Shown: positions 9,276-19,075, counted from the stretch's first letter. The stretch: DNA of 64,000 bases from Mariniphaga sp963747515 (GCA_963747515.1 CAVVFN010000007.1:198759-262758), one strand, 5' to 3'. Made by a program: numbers and translations. The notes: generated by a model not told the origin, from the sequence alone.

Positions 9276-10584
9276 TTATTCCCAGGTTGAGGAAGACAGA
9301 CAGCAGACGAATCTCGACCGCTTTGAATTGTTTTATCCTGAAAGAAGGCAATTTTTTCTTGAGAACAGCGACCTGTTTGCCAATCTCGGGAACAGTGAGG
9401 CCCGGCCTTTCTTTTCAAGGCGTATCGGGCTTGATGTCCCTGTAAATTTCGGTGGAAGGTTAACCGGAAGAATTGGCAATAAATGGAGAATCGGTATTAT
9501 GGATATGCAAACGGGCTCAAAAGGAGAAACCCTCCCGAACAATTATGCGGTAGCTGTTCTGCAGAGAGAAATCTTCAGCCGTTCCAGTGTTGCAGGATTT
9601 ATTGTGAATAAACAAATTACCGAATCATATGATGATTCTGCGTCAACCGCTTTCCGGTACAACAGAGTGGCCGGACTTGAATATAATTTCGCCACGGCAA
9701 ATAACCAGTGGCAGGGTAAAATGTTCTATCATCAGTCATTTTATCCCGAGTCGGAGAGGGATGCTGCAGCTGCTTCGGGAAACATCAGTTACTCCTCTCA
9801 ATACCTGAAAACAGGATTCGATCTGTCATGGATAGGATCGGATTACCTTGCCGAAGCAGGTTATATCAGGCGAACCGGGTTCTATGAGATTGCACCGGTT
9901 GTAAGCTATCTGTTTTATCCATCAAAATCAAAAACTATATTAAGTCATGGTCCCGGCGCTGGCTTTAATGCACTCCTGGATCCTGATTTCAAGATTACCG
10001 ACCGGAGAATGCAGCTTTCATATGTTATCGGTTGGCAGGAAAAAAGCCAGTTGTCGCTAAGGGTAGAAGAACAATTTGTTAAGCTTGAACATGCTTTTGA
10101 TCCTACAAATACCCAGGGAGAGAAACTTGCAGCCGGTGAACAGTTTAGCTGGAAAAGTATCCGGGCAGAATTTAATTCAGATACCCGCAAATTATATTAT
10201 TACAACCTGAATACAAGCATGGGGGGTTACTTTAACGGAACCCGCTGGAACATCAACGGACTTATGAATTACCGGGTACAGCCGTATGGAAGTATCGGAT
10301 TAACAATGAGCTATAACAACATATCACTGCCCAGGCCCTACAACAGTGCGCAACTGATCCTTATGGGACCAACACTGGATATAACCTTCACCGATAAAGT
10401 ATTTCTCACTACATTCGTACAATACAACAATCAGATCGATAACCTGAACATGAATATACGATTCCAGTGGCGCTTTGCACCAGTGTCGGATTTATTCATT
10501 GTATATACAGGGAATTCCTATGCCGGAAATTTAGTGAACAAAAACAGGGGTTTGGTCCTTAAGCTGTCGTACTGGTTTAACTAA
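9247..10584 (+). CDS. DUF5916 beta-barrel domain, 3' part of the frameshifted gene
   Basis: This continues the preceding gene in the +1 frame, overlapping it by 29 bases. It carries the DUF5916 signature, NPDYSQVEEDRQQTNLDRFELFYPERRQFF (split here: NPDYSQVEEDRQQ, then FELFYPERRQFFLE). After that come many short amphipathic strands rich in aromatics that look like an outer-membrane beta-barrel, ending in LVLKLSYWFN with the terminal aromatic typical of BAM substrates. Read alone from 9247 it lacks a signal peptide and could not be exported. The frame is otherwise clean over 445 codons, so the break is recent or artefactual. Confidence 0.8.
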   Translation: MNLDFTVNPDYSQVEEDRQQTNLDRFELFYPERRQFFLENSDLFANLGNSEARPFFSRRIGLDVPVNFGGRLTGRIGNKWRIGIMDMQTGSKGETLPNNYAVAVLQREIFSRSSVAGFIVNKQITESYDDSASTAFRYNRVAGLEYNFATANNQWQGKMFYHQSFYPESERDAAAASGNISYSSQYLKTGFDLSWIGSDYLAEAGYIRRTGFYEIAPVVSYLFYPSKSKTILSHGPGAGFNALLDPDFKITDRRMQLSYVIGWQEKSQLSLRVEEQFVKLEHAFDPTNTQGEKLAAGEQFSWKSIRAEFNSDTRKLYYYNLNTSMGGYFNGTRWNINGLMNYRVQPYGSIGLTMSYNNISLPRPYNSAQLILMGPTLDITFTDKVFLTTFVQYNNQIDNLNMNIRFQWRFAPVSDLFIVYTGNSYAGNLVNKNRGLVLKLSYWFN

Positions 10585-10735
10585 TTCAAAAACAACAGTA
10601 TCCACGCCTTTAAAATGGCATGTTTTATCCGGTTTGTTTTTGGATGAAACATGGATTTCGGGAACTGGTGACGGCCAACAAAATCCGTCTACGTGCACCT
10701 CATAATAATTTAGCGGATCTGGAAAACGTTTTAGG

Positions 10736-11413
10736 TTAACCTCTTTTGCGTACCAATTGATAGCCTGATCTGAAAAAATAGAATACCGGATAAACGATCA
10801 TGTGCATCAGTTTTGTATAAGGGAAAATCATGAAAACCATCAGCCCGATTACAAAATGTATTTTGTACATAATACTATGGCCTGCAATCATGGCGCCGGC
10901 TTCCGGTTGGAAGGTAATTACCTTTTGGGTCCAGACTCCTAATGAAGTATAATTTTCGAGTGGAGAAGAGGCAGTAGTGAATACGGATATTAAACCCAGT
11001 ATAGTCTCAACGAGCAGGAGTATAAGAATAAAATAGTCGGCAAAACTGCTGTTTACCCGAAGCCGTGTATCTGCTGTTCTTCTGGTGATAAGAATTAGGA
11101 GACCAATAAAAGTCAATATCCCGAAAATAGAACCAAATATGATGGCTATCATCCGTTTGGTTTCGGTTGACATTACCAGGTGATAAATATTCTCAGGCAG
11201 GAACAGGGTAAAATGACCGAAGAAAACTATAATTATTCCGTAGTGAAAAAGATTGCTTCCCCATTTTACACCTTTCCTTGTCATCAACTGGGTAGAATTT
11301 GCCTGGATGGTTTTATTTGCTAAAATAAACCGGGTAAACAACCCGAACCAAAAAACGGCAAATGCAATGTGAGGGAAATAGGTAAATAAAAAGTTATTGA
11401 TATAATATTCCAT
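10736..11413 (-). CDS. narI: Respiratory nitrate reductase gamma subunit (cytochrome b)
   Basis: 225 residues with five membrane helices. The two heme-b ligand pairs are visible: NLFHYGIIIVFFGH in helix 2 and HSIMYKIHFVIGL ... KLMHM near the C-terminus. NarI takes electrons from quinol and passes them through its hemes to NarH. It is the last gene of the nar operon, 7 bp after narJ. The order narK-G-H-J-I and the length match the family. Confidence 0.95.
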   Translation of the reverse strand: MEYYINNFLFTYFPHIAFAVFWFGLFTRFILANKTIQANSTQLMTRKGVKWGSNLFHYGIIIVFFGHFTLFLPENIYHLVMSTETKRMIAIIFGSIFGILTFIGLLILITRRTADTRLRVNSSFADYFILILLLVETILGLISVFTTASSPLENYTSLGVWTQKVITFQPEAGAMIAGHSIMYKIHFVIGLMVFMIFPYTKLMHMIVYPVFYFFRSGYQLVRKRG

Positions 11414-11420
11414 GGCAATT

Positions 11421-12047
11421 TTATTTACAGTTTAAACACGTATAGTTTGCACCAAATTCAACTGGCTTTTCTTCATATTCCGCATCCGGATTGAGCGGCC
11501 TTTCATCTTTGATTATTGCTGCCGTAACTTTTGCATCGGGCTTTTTCGACGAAAGTGAAATAACGGCTGAAAGGATATGCCGGTAACTATTCTTCTTTTC
11601 TTCCAGTGCTTTATGAATCCGTGCAAGAATGTTAACCGGTTCGGCCAAAAGCCCGGCAGCTTTTTCAACCGACCGGCTGGATAAAAATTCCAGGAACACG
11701 GGCAAATAATCAGGCAATTCATTTGCTGAAAGCTGCAATCCGTTTTCTTTGTAAAATTCGTGCATATCAACCATTGCCTGTCCGCGATCTCTTGAATCGC
11801 TTTTTACATGTTCAAACAAATACAGTGAAGCACTCCGCGAATTATCGAATAATTGGACATATTCTGCCTGCCAGCCGGTTAAATCAACATTTTGAAAATG
11901 CCTGATAAACTGTGCTATTCCGAATAATATTTCAGATGACAGCAATGCTTCTTCATGCAATGTCTTTTCCCCTTCAGGTAAAAAATCCAGTAATTCTGTG
12001 CTTGGATAGGAAAGCAACAGAGAAAGTATTTTATATGTTTTAATCAT
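11421..12047 (-). CDS. narJ: Nitrate reductase molybdenum cofactor assembly chaperone
   Basis: 208 residues, all-alpha TorD/NarJ-like, beginning MIKTYKILSLLLSYPSTELL as in NarJ. The characteristic YVQLFD and the following DMHEFYKENGL ... LPDYLPVFLEFLS match the chaperone core. NarJ binds the NarG N-terminus and helps insert the Mo cofactor and FeS centre before membrane attachment. Its start codon abuts the narH stop with no spacer, consistent with translational coupling. The tail ends in NYTCLNCK, with a Cys pair. Confidence 0.92.
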   Translation of the reverse strand: MIKTYKILSLLLSYPSTELLDFLPEGEKTLHEEALLSSEILFGIAQFIRHFQNVDLTGWQAEYVQLFDNSRSASLYLFEHVKSDSRDRGQAMVDMHEFYKENGLQLSANELPDYLPVFLEFLSSRSVEKAAGLLAEPVNILARIHKALEEKKNSYRHILSAVISLSSKKPDAKVTAAIIKDERPLNPDAEYEEKPVEFGANYTCLNCK

Positions 12048-13532
12048 TTAAATTCCTCCAAACAAATTTTTAAAAAGTTCAGATTTTGTTCCATACGTTT
12101 TCGGGTAACCTCCTGAGGTTTTTTTATTAAACACATCTTCAGCATATTCTTTATGCGAAGTTGGAATCACAAACCGGTCATTATAACTGGCAATTGCCAT
12201 CAATTCATACATTTTTTCTGTTTCATCAGGTGTCAATCCTGTCTCCTTCAGAACTTCGGTATTGATTTTATTGTCCACTGTTTTGCTGCGCATATAGGCG
12301 CGCATGGCCAGCATTTTTTTAAGGGCAGCAACAATGGGCTTTTCATCGCCGGCGGTAAACAGGTTAGCCAGGTATTTATTCGAAATCCGGAGTGACTCAA
12401 CATCGGGTAATATGCCGTTTTTGCCCAGCTTCCCGCTGTCGGCAGCAGCCTGAATAGGAGAAAGCGAAGGCACATACCAAACCATTGGAAGCGTCCGGTA
12501 CTCCGGATGCAGCGGGAAAGCCACCTTCCAATCGATGGCCATTTTGTAGATGGGTGATTTTTGGGCAGCTTCCAGCACATTATGGGGAATTCCCTGCTTT
12601 TTTGCCTCTTCAATGATTTTTGGATCATTTGGGTTGAGGAATAAATTCAGATGTTCACCATACAAATCCTGTGAACTGGATGTTGAGGCAGCGGCCAGTA
12701 TTTTATCTGCATCGTACAACATGATACCGATATAGCGGATTCTTCCCACACACGATTCGCTGCAAATGGTTGCATCACCCACTTCAGAGCGCGGATAGCA
12801 AAAAGTACATTTTTCTGATTTATTGGTTTCCCAGTTAAAATACACTTTTTTATACGGACAGGCGCTTACACATTGCCGCCAGCCACGGCACCTGTTCTGG
12901 TCGATGAGAACAATGCCGTCTTCCTCTCGTTTATAAATTGCCCCTGAAGGACAAGCTGCCAGGCAGGTAGGATTAAGACAGTGTTCGCACAGGCGCGGCA
13001 GGTACAGCATAAAAGAGTTTTCAAATTCTCCGTAAATCTCTTTTTGTACCTCTTCAAAATTTACTTCCCGGCTGCGCTTTTCAAATTCACCTCCCAAATC
13101 ATCTTCCCAGTTCGGAGTTTTTTCAATTTTTTCCATCGGCTGACCGGTCAGAATGGAATAAGGCCGCGCTGATGGAGGTGTTTTAAATTTCGAGCCTTTG
13201 TGCAGGATGGAATAATTAAAGGTAAACGGTTCATAATAATCATCTATCAACGGCATGTCAGGGTTGGCAAAAATGTTTCTCATGATTTTATTTTTACCTC
13301 CGATTCGGGGAACCAGCCGGTTTTTGTCCAGCTTCCAGCCTCCTTTCCAGCGTCCCTGGTTTTCCCACTCATCGGGATAACCAATACCGGGTTTTGTTTC
13401 CACATTATTGAACCAGACATATTCCATCCCTTTTTGGGAAGTCCATACATTCTTACAGGTAACCGAACAAGTATGGCAACCGATGCATTTGTCCAGGTTT
13501 AAAACCATTGCTATTTGCGCTCGTATTTTCAT
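12048..13532 (-). CDS. narH: Respiratory nitrate reductase beta subunit (FeS)
   Basis: 494 residues. All four ferredoxin-like Cys groups of NarH are present: CIGCHTCSVTC near residue 16; CEHCLNPTCLAACPSGAIY; CRGWRQCVSACPYKKVYFNW, with the Trp that marks the 3Fe-4S cluster; and CTFCYPR followed by CSESCVGRIRYIG. It carries electrons from NarI to NarG on the cytoplasmic side. It is 109 bp downstream of narG and directly adjoins narJ. Confidence 0.96.
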   Translation of the reverse strand: MKIRAQIAMVLNLDKCIGCHTCSVTCKNVWTSQKGMEYVWFNNVETKPGIGYPDEWENQGRWKGGWKLDKNRLVPRIGGKNKIMRNIFANPDMPLIDDYYEPFTFNYSILHKGSKFKTPPSARPYSILTGQPMEKIEKTPNWEDDLGGEFEKRSREVNFEEVQKEIYGEFENSFMLYLPRLCEHCLNPTCLAACPSGAIYKREEDGIVLIDQNRCRGWRQCVSACPYKKVYFNWETNKSEKCTFCYPRSEVGDATICSESCVGRIRYIGIMLYDADKILAAASTSSSQDLYGEHLNLFLNPNDPKIIEEAKKQGIPHNVLEAAQKSPIYKMAIDWKVAFPLHPEYRTLPMVWYVPSLSPIQAAADSGKLGKNGILPDVESLRISNKYLANLFTAGDEKPIVAALKKMLAMRAYMRSKTVDNKINTEVLKETGLTPDETEKMYELMAIASYNDRFVIPTSHKEYAEDVFNKKTSGGYPKTYGTKSELFKNLFGGI

Positions 13533-13641
13533 CTCAGTTAAAGTTGGTAATTTTGTAAATCAATGGAACTCCCATGAAAAATAGGATTTTGATTCTGTAT
13601 AAATACTGTTTCTTCACGGCCGTTTCCATCTGTTGCTTTTT

Positions 13642-16600
13642 TTAATTCTCTTCAATTGCTTCGTCTTTCCACTCCACTTTCTTCAACTTACGGATGACAA
13701 CAAATTCATCCCGGTTTGAACCTATTGTTCCATAATAGTTGAAGCCATAACTTAATTGGGCATAACCGCCAATCATGTGTGTCGGTTTCAGGCTGAGGCG
13801 TTCCACTGAATTATGAACGCCCCCGCGATTGCCGTTAATCTGGTTCACTGGCATATTCACAGTACGTTCCTGGTTGTGATACATAATCAGAGCGCCTTCG
13901 GGGACACGTTGCGAAACAATAAGCCGTGCCACAGAAGCGCCATTAACGTTGAACACTTCAATCCAGTCGTTATCTTTCAGGTTGATTTTTCCGGCATCTT
14001 TTTCGCTCATCCAGGCTACCGGACCGCCTCGGCCAAGAGTCAGCATCAGCAAATTATCCGACCACGAAGAGTGAATTGTCCACTTGTTGTGCGGTGTCAT
14101 CATGTTAATAATCAGGTGTTCTTCCGATTCATCCAATTTATTCAGGATTTTATTCACCGATTTGGTATTAATTGGGGGTTTGTAACAAACCAGGTTTTCG
14201 CCGAAAGCCATCATCCAGGGATGATCCTGATAAGTGGTTTGTCGTCCGGTAAGTGTTCGCCACGGAATTAATTCGTGCACATTGGTGTAGCCGGCATTAT
14301 AGGAAACTTTATCCGAATCAACGCCGCTCCAGATGGGCGATGTAATTATTTTTCGTGGTTGTGCGAGTAAATCTTTGTACCTTATCATTTCATCTTCCCG
14401 GTTTTCTGCCAGGTGGCGGTGTTTTCTTCCGGTAGATTTTTCAAGCGATTCCCAGGCTTTTATAGCTACATGGCCGTTGGTTTCGGGTGCCAGGGTAAGT
14501 ATGGTTTCTGCCGCATGAATATCGGTTTCAATTTTTGCCAGGCCATATGTTTCTCCCGGTTGGTCGGAAGTTTTATTCAGCTTTTTAAGAAATTCAACTT
14601 CCGTTTCGGTATTCCAGTTAATACCTTTTCCGCCATTTCCTAAAGTATTCATTAGTGGACCAAGACTAGTAAAACGATGATATGTTTCCGGGTAATTGCG
14701 AATGACTTCAATTATCTTCGACATGTTTTTCCCAGGTTTTAACACCCCATTTTTTTCCTTCCAGTCTTCTGCAAAAGCGGTTTCCGAAATTTCCATCGGG
14801 GTATCGTGTTGCAGGGGCAGCAGCACGATGTCTTTTTCTTTTCCCAGATGATTTTCTGTCAGTTCAGAAAAACGTTTGGCCAACTCTTTAAAAATGTCCC
14901 AGTCGGTTCGGGCTTCCCACACCGGATCAACAGCTCTTGAAAAAGGATGGATGAACGGGTGCATATCGGAAGTGCTGAGGTCGTTTTTCTCGTACCAGGT
15001 AGCAGCGGGCAAAATTATATCGGAATGCAGTGTGGTAGTTGACATCCGGTAGTCGAGCGTAACCAGTAAGTCGAGTTTTCCCTCCGGCGCTTTATCGTGC
15101 CATTTTACCTCCTGCGGAAGCTGTTCTCCGTTAGCTTTCAGATCCTCTCCCAATACGCTGTTTTGTGTTCCCAGCAAATGTTTCATGAAATATTCCATTC
15201 CTTTGGCACTTGATCCCAATAAATTCGATCGCCATACAAAAAGATTACGGGGAAAGTTTTTAGGATTATCGGGGTCTTCCGATGCTATACTCAGCTCCTG
15301 GCTTTTCAGTTTTTGGGTTATAAAATCCTCGACTTTATTGCCTTCTTTATCAGCCTGTCTGGCAAGATGAATTGGATTATCTGAAAGTTGAGGGCTTGAT
15401 GGCAGCCAGCCCATTCGTTCGGCTTTTACATTGCAGTCAATCATCGATTTTGAAGCCCATTCTTCTTTATTTGCGAGTGGCGAAATGAGTTCCGGCACGC
15501 CTACTTTTTCATAGCGCCACTGATCGGTATGCATGTAGAAATAGGAGGTAGTATTCATTTGCCGCGGTGGTCGGTTCCAGTCGAGCGCAAATGCCAGCGG
15601 GAGCCAGCCGGTTTGTGGGCGTACTTTTTCCTGCCCTACATAATGGGCCCAGCCTCCGCCTGATTTTCCCACGCATCCGCAAAATACCAGCATGTTAATG
15701 GCGCTCCGGTAAATCATATCGGTATGAAACCAGTGATTGACACCGGCGCCGATAATTATCATCGATTTCCCCTGCGTTTTTTCCGCATTTTCTGCAAACT
15801 GACGTGCCGTAGAAATAACCTGTGAAGCAGGTACTCCGGTAATTTTTTCCTGCCATGCCGGAGTGTATGGTAAATCCTGCTGATAATCCGATGCAGCATT
15901 TTCATCGTCCAGTCCGCGTGAAATACCATAATTGGCTACCATTAAATCGAATACAGTACAATAAAGGAAATCCCCTTCGTGCGCTTTTTTTGCCGGTATT
16001 TTCCGAAGTAATATGTCGTTATGTGAAGTGGCCTTATAATATTCGTGTTTAAATGTTTCTCCTCCAAAATAGGGAAAAGCAACGTCAACTACTTCATCAT
16101 AATCGTCGATGACAGATAGTTGCGGTTGGATATCTTTACCGGTCAAGGCATCCTTTAACTCCAGGTTCCACTTTTGACTTTTGTCCCAGCGCGAACCAAT
16201 TGTTCCGTTAGGAATAACAATACCAGCACTGTTTTCATCAAATAAAACCGGCTTCCAGTCTGCATTTTGTTGTTCCCTGGTGGTTTTAATTATGTCGTCT
16301 GCCCGAATAATGCGACCTGCCACATACCTGCCGTTTTCTTTTTCAATTTTTACTAAAAAAGGTAAATCAGTATATTGTCGCGCATATTCTTCAAAATAGG
16401 GTATTTTTTTATCGAGATAAAATTCCTTCAAAATTACATGCCCCATTGCCATTCCAAGTGCTGCATCAGTGCCTTGTTTGGGTTTCATCCACAGGTCGGC
16501 AAATTTGGCAGCTTCGCTAAAATCGGGAGAAATATTAATGGTTTTGGTTCCTTTGTAGCGTACCTGTGTATAGAAAGGCGCATCGGGTGTACGGGTTAGC

Positions 16601-17370
16601 GGGACATTGGAACCCCAGAGCATCAGGAACGATGAATTGTACCAGTCGGCACTTTCCGGAACATCGGTTTGTTCTCCCCAGGTTTGCGGAGAAGAAGGAG
16701 GAAGGTCGCAATAGAAATCATAAAAACTGAGCACAGTTCCGCCAAGCAGACTTAAATAGCGTGTTCCGGAAGAATAGGAAACCATCGACATGGCCGGAAT
16801 GGGCGTGAAACCAGCCAGCCGGTCGGGGCCATAGGTTTTTATGGTATAAATATTTGCTGCAGCAATTATTTCATTTACTTCGTCCCAACCGGCACGAATC
16901 ATGCCACCCAAACCTCGTTCCGCTTTGTATTTTTTTGATATTTCAACATCCTGCATAATGCTTTCCCAGGCTTTGACAGGATCCCCCAATTCTGATTTTG
17001 CTTTTCGGTAAGCTTTTGCCAGAGTGGCGCGGATCATCGGGTACTTTACCCGGTTGGCACTGTACAGGTACCACGAATAGCTGGCTCCGCGCGGACAACC
17101 GCGGGGTTCATGATTCGGAAGGCCCGGTCGCGTTTCCGGATAATCGGTTTGCTGAACCTCCCAGGTTACCAACCCGTTCTTTACATATATTTTCCAGGAA
17201 CACGACCCCGTACAATTTACACCATGCGTCGACCGGACTACTTTGTCGTATTGCCACCGGTTCCGGTAATAAATCTCCCATTCACGATTTTCCTCTGTTG
17301 TGACAATATGCTTATCGGGAGATTTGGAAACATGTTTACTGAAATAGATAAATTTATTTAGAAGGCTCAT
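13642..17370 (-). CDS. narG: Respiratory nitrate reductase alpha subunit (Mo-bisMGD)
   Basis: I start at Met 17370 (MSLLNKFIYFSKHV), which aligns with the NarG N-terminus; the frame is open to 17403. The FS0 cluster motif HGVNCTGSCSW precedes NHEPRGCPRGASYSWY. The Mo-ligand region YDFYCDLPPSSPQTWGEQ contains the conserved Asp. The length, about 1242 residues, matches membrane-bound NarG. No typical Tat signal is visible, so a cytoplasmic active site is expected. The gene overlaps the end of narK by 17 bp. It reduces nitrate to nitrite; no nitrite reductase is in view. Confidence 0.96.
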   Translation of the reverse strand: MSLLNKFIYFSKHVSKSPDKHIVTTEENREWEIYYRNRWQYDKVVRSTHGVNCTGSCSWKIYVKNGLVTWEVQQTDYPETRPGLPNHEPRGCPRGASYSWYLYSANRVKYPMIRATLAKAYRKAKSELGDPVKAWESIMQDVEISKKYKAERGLGGMIRAGWDEVNEIIAAANIYTIKTYGPDRLAGFTPIPAMSMVSYSSGTRYLSLLGGTVLSFYDFYCDLPPSSPQTWGEQTDVPESADWYNSSFLMLWGSNVPLTRTPDAPFYTQVRYKGTKTINISPDFSEAAKFADLWMKPKQGTDAALGMAMGHVILKEFYLDKKIPYFEEYARQYTDLPFLVKIEKENGRYVAGRIIRADDIIKTTREQQNADWKPVLFDENSAGIVIPNGTIGSRWDKSQKWNLELKDALTGKDIQPQLSVIDDYDEVVDVAFPYFGGETFKHEYYKATSHNDILLRKIPAKKAHEGDFLYCTVFDLMVANYGISRGLDDENAASDYQQDLPYTPAWQEKITGVPASQVISTARQFAENAEKTQGKSMIIIGAGVNHWFHTDMIYRSAINMLVFCGCVGKSGGGWAHYVGQEKVRPQTGWLPLAFALDWNRPPRQMNTTSYFYMHTDQWRYEKVGVPELISPLANKEEWASKSMIDCNVKAERMGWLPSSPQLSDNPIHLARQADKEGNKVEDFITQKLKSQELSIASEDPDNPKNFPRNLFVWRSNLLGSSAKGMEYFMKHLLGTQNSVLGEDLKANGEQLPQEVKWHDKAPEGKLDLLVTLDYRMSTTTLHSDIILPAATWYEKNDLSTSDMHPFIHPFSRAVDPVWEARTDWDIFKELAKRFSELTENHLGKEKDIVLLPLQHDTPMEISETAFAEDWKEKNGVLKPGKNMSKIIEVIRNYPETYHRFTSLGPLMNTLGNGGKGINWNTETEVEFLKKLNKTSDQPGETYGLAKIETDIHAAETILTLAPETNGHVAIKAWESLEKSTGRKHRHLAENREDEMIRYKDLLAQPRKIITSPIWSGVDSDKVSYNAGYTNVHELIPWRTLTGRQTTYQDHPWMMAFGENLVCYKPPINTKSVNKILNKLDESEEHLIINMMTPHNKWTIHSSWSDNLLMLTLGRGGPVAWMSEKDAGKINLKDNDWIEVFNVNGASVARLIVSQRVPEGALIMYHNQERTVNMPVNQINGNRGGVHNSVERLSLKPTHMIGGYAQLSYGFNYYGTIGSNRDEFVVIRKLKKVEWKDEAIEEN

Positions 17371-18685
17371 ATAATCTGTTTTTTTTTGCTGTTGTAACTT
17401 CAATACTTGCTGAATTTTGTTCTTTTCTGTTTTTTAACAACAAATAAATGATAATTAAATTAATAACTGATAATACGATGAAAACCACAAATCCACGGGC
17501 ATAACCAACTGCTCCGTAAGCCCCTGCAATCGCACCCATTATGGGTGGCAAGGCAAAACCTCCGAAAGCTCCCAATCCACCTACCCAACCCGCAGCACCA
17601 CCAACAGACTTCGGCACATAAACCGGAACCAACTTGAATACGGCAGCATTGGCAATTCCCATTCCGGCAGCAAGCAATATAACAGCTGCCATACTAAGCA
17701 GAATGGAATTGGCAAATGACAGAACTGCTGCTGAAATTAAAATGGCAGACATAGAAAACAATGCCATTTTTTCGCCGCCATACTTATCGGCTATGGAACC
17801 TCCAGGTACCCGAATGGCTGAGGCAAGAATGGAAAAGATGGCTGTAAATAATCCAGCTTTTACCGGAGAAAAAGCCTGGTACTCGGCCCAATATGTAGGA
17901 AACCAGGCAGTTAGCGCAATAAAGCCGCCAAATGTTGTAAAATAAAGCACCACCAGCGCCCAGGTATTTTTTATTTTAGCTGAATTGATAAGACTGTCTT
18001 TAACACTTCCTGTCGGAAAGATTTCCTGTCCGTCAGCACGGGCTTTTTGTTTTGCTTCATCATTTGAAAATCCCGCTTTTCGGTATTGAAAATAATGGGC
18101 ATTAACTCCAACAATTCCATAAAGAATTGTTCCGACCATCAAAAACAGGAACCAGGCAAAATACGCTGATATAAATCCATAGGCAGTTAAAAATAAGGGT
18201 AAAATGAGCGAAAAAATTCCAGGGGCAAGATTGCCGATTCCCGCAAAGGTACCCAGTGCCATACCTTGTTTGTTTCGCGGGTACCAGTATGAAGTTTGAC
18301 CGATACCCACAGAAAATGTGGCAATTCCGCAACCGCTCAAAAAACCGAAGAGCAATACCAGCCCGTACATCCCGCTCATACCATCCGGATACGAGGTGTA
18401 AAGCAACATTGTAACTCCACCCAGACCAATTACGCTCAACAGTAAAAGAATAAAAAAAGGTTTTTTACCTCCGGTTGTATCTACCCAGGCACCGAATGGT
18501 ATGCGCAGTAATGAACCTGAAAGTGCAGGTATTGCTATTAGCAGGCCCAGCAAAGTGGGGGAAAGATCCATCGCTTCTTTAAATCTGATTGCAGTGGGAC
18601 CATATAAGGCAACGGCAGCAAAACCGAAAAAGAAACCGAGCGTGGTCCCGGCAAGGCCTCTTTTAGAATTTCCTTTGATATTCAT
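17354..18685 (-). CDS. narK: Nitrate/nitrite transporter, MFS family
   Basis: 443 residues with about twelve transmembrane helices. GSLLRIPFGAWVDTTGGKKPF carries the MFS loop 2-3 motif and the conserved helix-2 Arg of NarK proteins that binds nitrate. A second Gly-rich motif (AAGWVGGLGAFGGFALPPIMG) is the NarK-type nitrate signature. It is the first gene of the operon and overlaps narG, so transport and reduction are co-expressed. Whether it exchanges nitrate for nitrite or works as a proton symporter is not clear from sequence. Confidence 0.93.
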   Translation of the reverse strand: MNIKGNSKRGLAGTTLGFFFGFAAVALYGPTAIRFKEAMDLSPTLLGLLIAIPALSGSLLRIPFGAWVDTTGGKKPFFILLLLSVIGLGGVTMLLYTSYPDGMSGMYGLVLLFGFLSGCGIATFSVGIGQTSYWYPRNKQGMALGTFAGIGNLAPGIFSLILPLFLTAYGFISAYFAWFLFLMVGTILYGIVGVNAHYFQYRKAGFSNDEAKQKARADGQEIFPTGSVKDSLINSAKIKNTWALVVLYFTTFGGFIALTAWFPTYWAEYQAFSPVKAGLFTAIFSILASAIRVPGGSIADKYGGEKMALFSMSAILISAAVLSFANSILLSMAAVILLAAGMGIANAAVFKLVPVYVPKSVGGAAGWVGGLGAFGGFALPPIMGAIAGAYGAVGYARGFVVFIVLSVINLIIIYLLLKNRKEQNSASIEVTTAKKNRLYEPSK

Positions 18686-18736
18686 GCAGTTTATTTTGAT
18701 TTTTTAACTAATTTACATAAATCAAAAATTTATTCC

Positions 18737-18752
18737 TGCAACATTTGTTACA
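18737..18752. promoter_or_regulatory. Crp/Fnr-like palindrome upstream of narK
   Basis: On the minus strand the site reads TGTAACA-AA-TGTTGCA: 7-bp arms with one mismatch and a 2-bp centre, like sites of Crp/Fnr-family regulators. Its centre (18744.5) is about 41 bp upstream of the start predicted by a degenerate TAAATTAG -7 element at 18708-18715, the usual position of a class II activator. narK starts 52 bp downstream. The regulator is not in the window. Inference from position and symmetry only. Confidence 0.45.
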
Positions 18753-18787
18753 TTTTTGGAATTTTTATAAAAAAACTTGGTGGAATG

Positions 18788-19075
18788 TCAATTGCTCAGG
18801 TATTTCAAAATATCATGAACATATTTTTCATGTTTTAGAACCCAATTGTAAAGACTGGAATATCTGGTACCCCGGAAACCAGTTTTCAAAAGTTCCAATT
18901 CAGATCTAAATTTACGACTGTAAATTTTTTTTTTGGAAGGAAGGTCCGGTAACCGCATAATGATTGGAATTGGAAGATAACTTTCAGAAAAAGAATCATT
19001 AGTGTCTGGTAAAAAATAGTTTTCATCCGGGCGGTACTTTTTCAATACTACCAGGAATATCTGCTTTTGAGTCAC
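18788..19075 (-). CDS. Hypothetical 95-residue basic protein
   Basis: 95 residues, MTQKQIFLVVLKKYRPDEN at the start, then a Lys/Arg-rich middle and an amphipathic C-terminus (HEKYVHDILKYLSN). I recognise no family. Its 5' end lies inside repeat copy A, and copy B at 19692 encodes a similar stub (TQKQTFRMVLK), so the coding region may be a truncated or host gene interrupted by the DUF6266 unit next to it. It lies upstream of narK on the same strand, with its end beyond the putative Crp/Fnr site. Doubtful as a functional gene. Confidence 0.3.
   Translation of the reverse strand: MTQKQIFLVVLKKYRPDENYFLPDTNDSFSESYLPIPIIMRLPDLPSKKKIYSRKFRSELELLKTGFRGTRYSSLYNWVLKHEKYVHDILKYLSN
19008..19072. repeat. 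Direct repeat copy A flanking the decayed DUF6266 unit
   Basis: About 65 bp (TAAAAAATAGTTTTCATCCGG ... ATCTGCTTTTGAGT; ends quoted only) that aligns with 19692-19755 at roughly 70 % identity with a few indels. It is in the same orientation as copy B and lies just beyond the 3' end of the DUF6266 remnant. Confidence 0.6.

Noticed and set aside
13813..14271. 152-codon antisense frame within narG
   Set aside because: Shadow of the strongly conserved narG coding strand.
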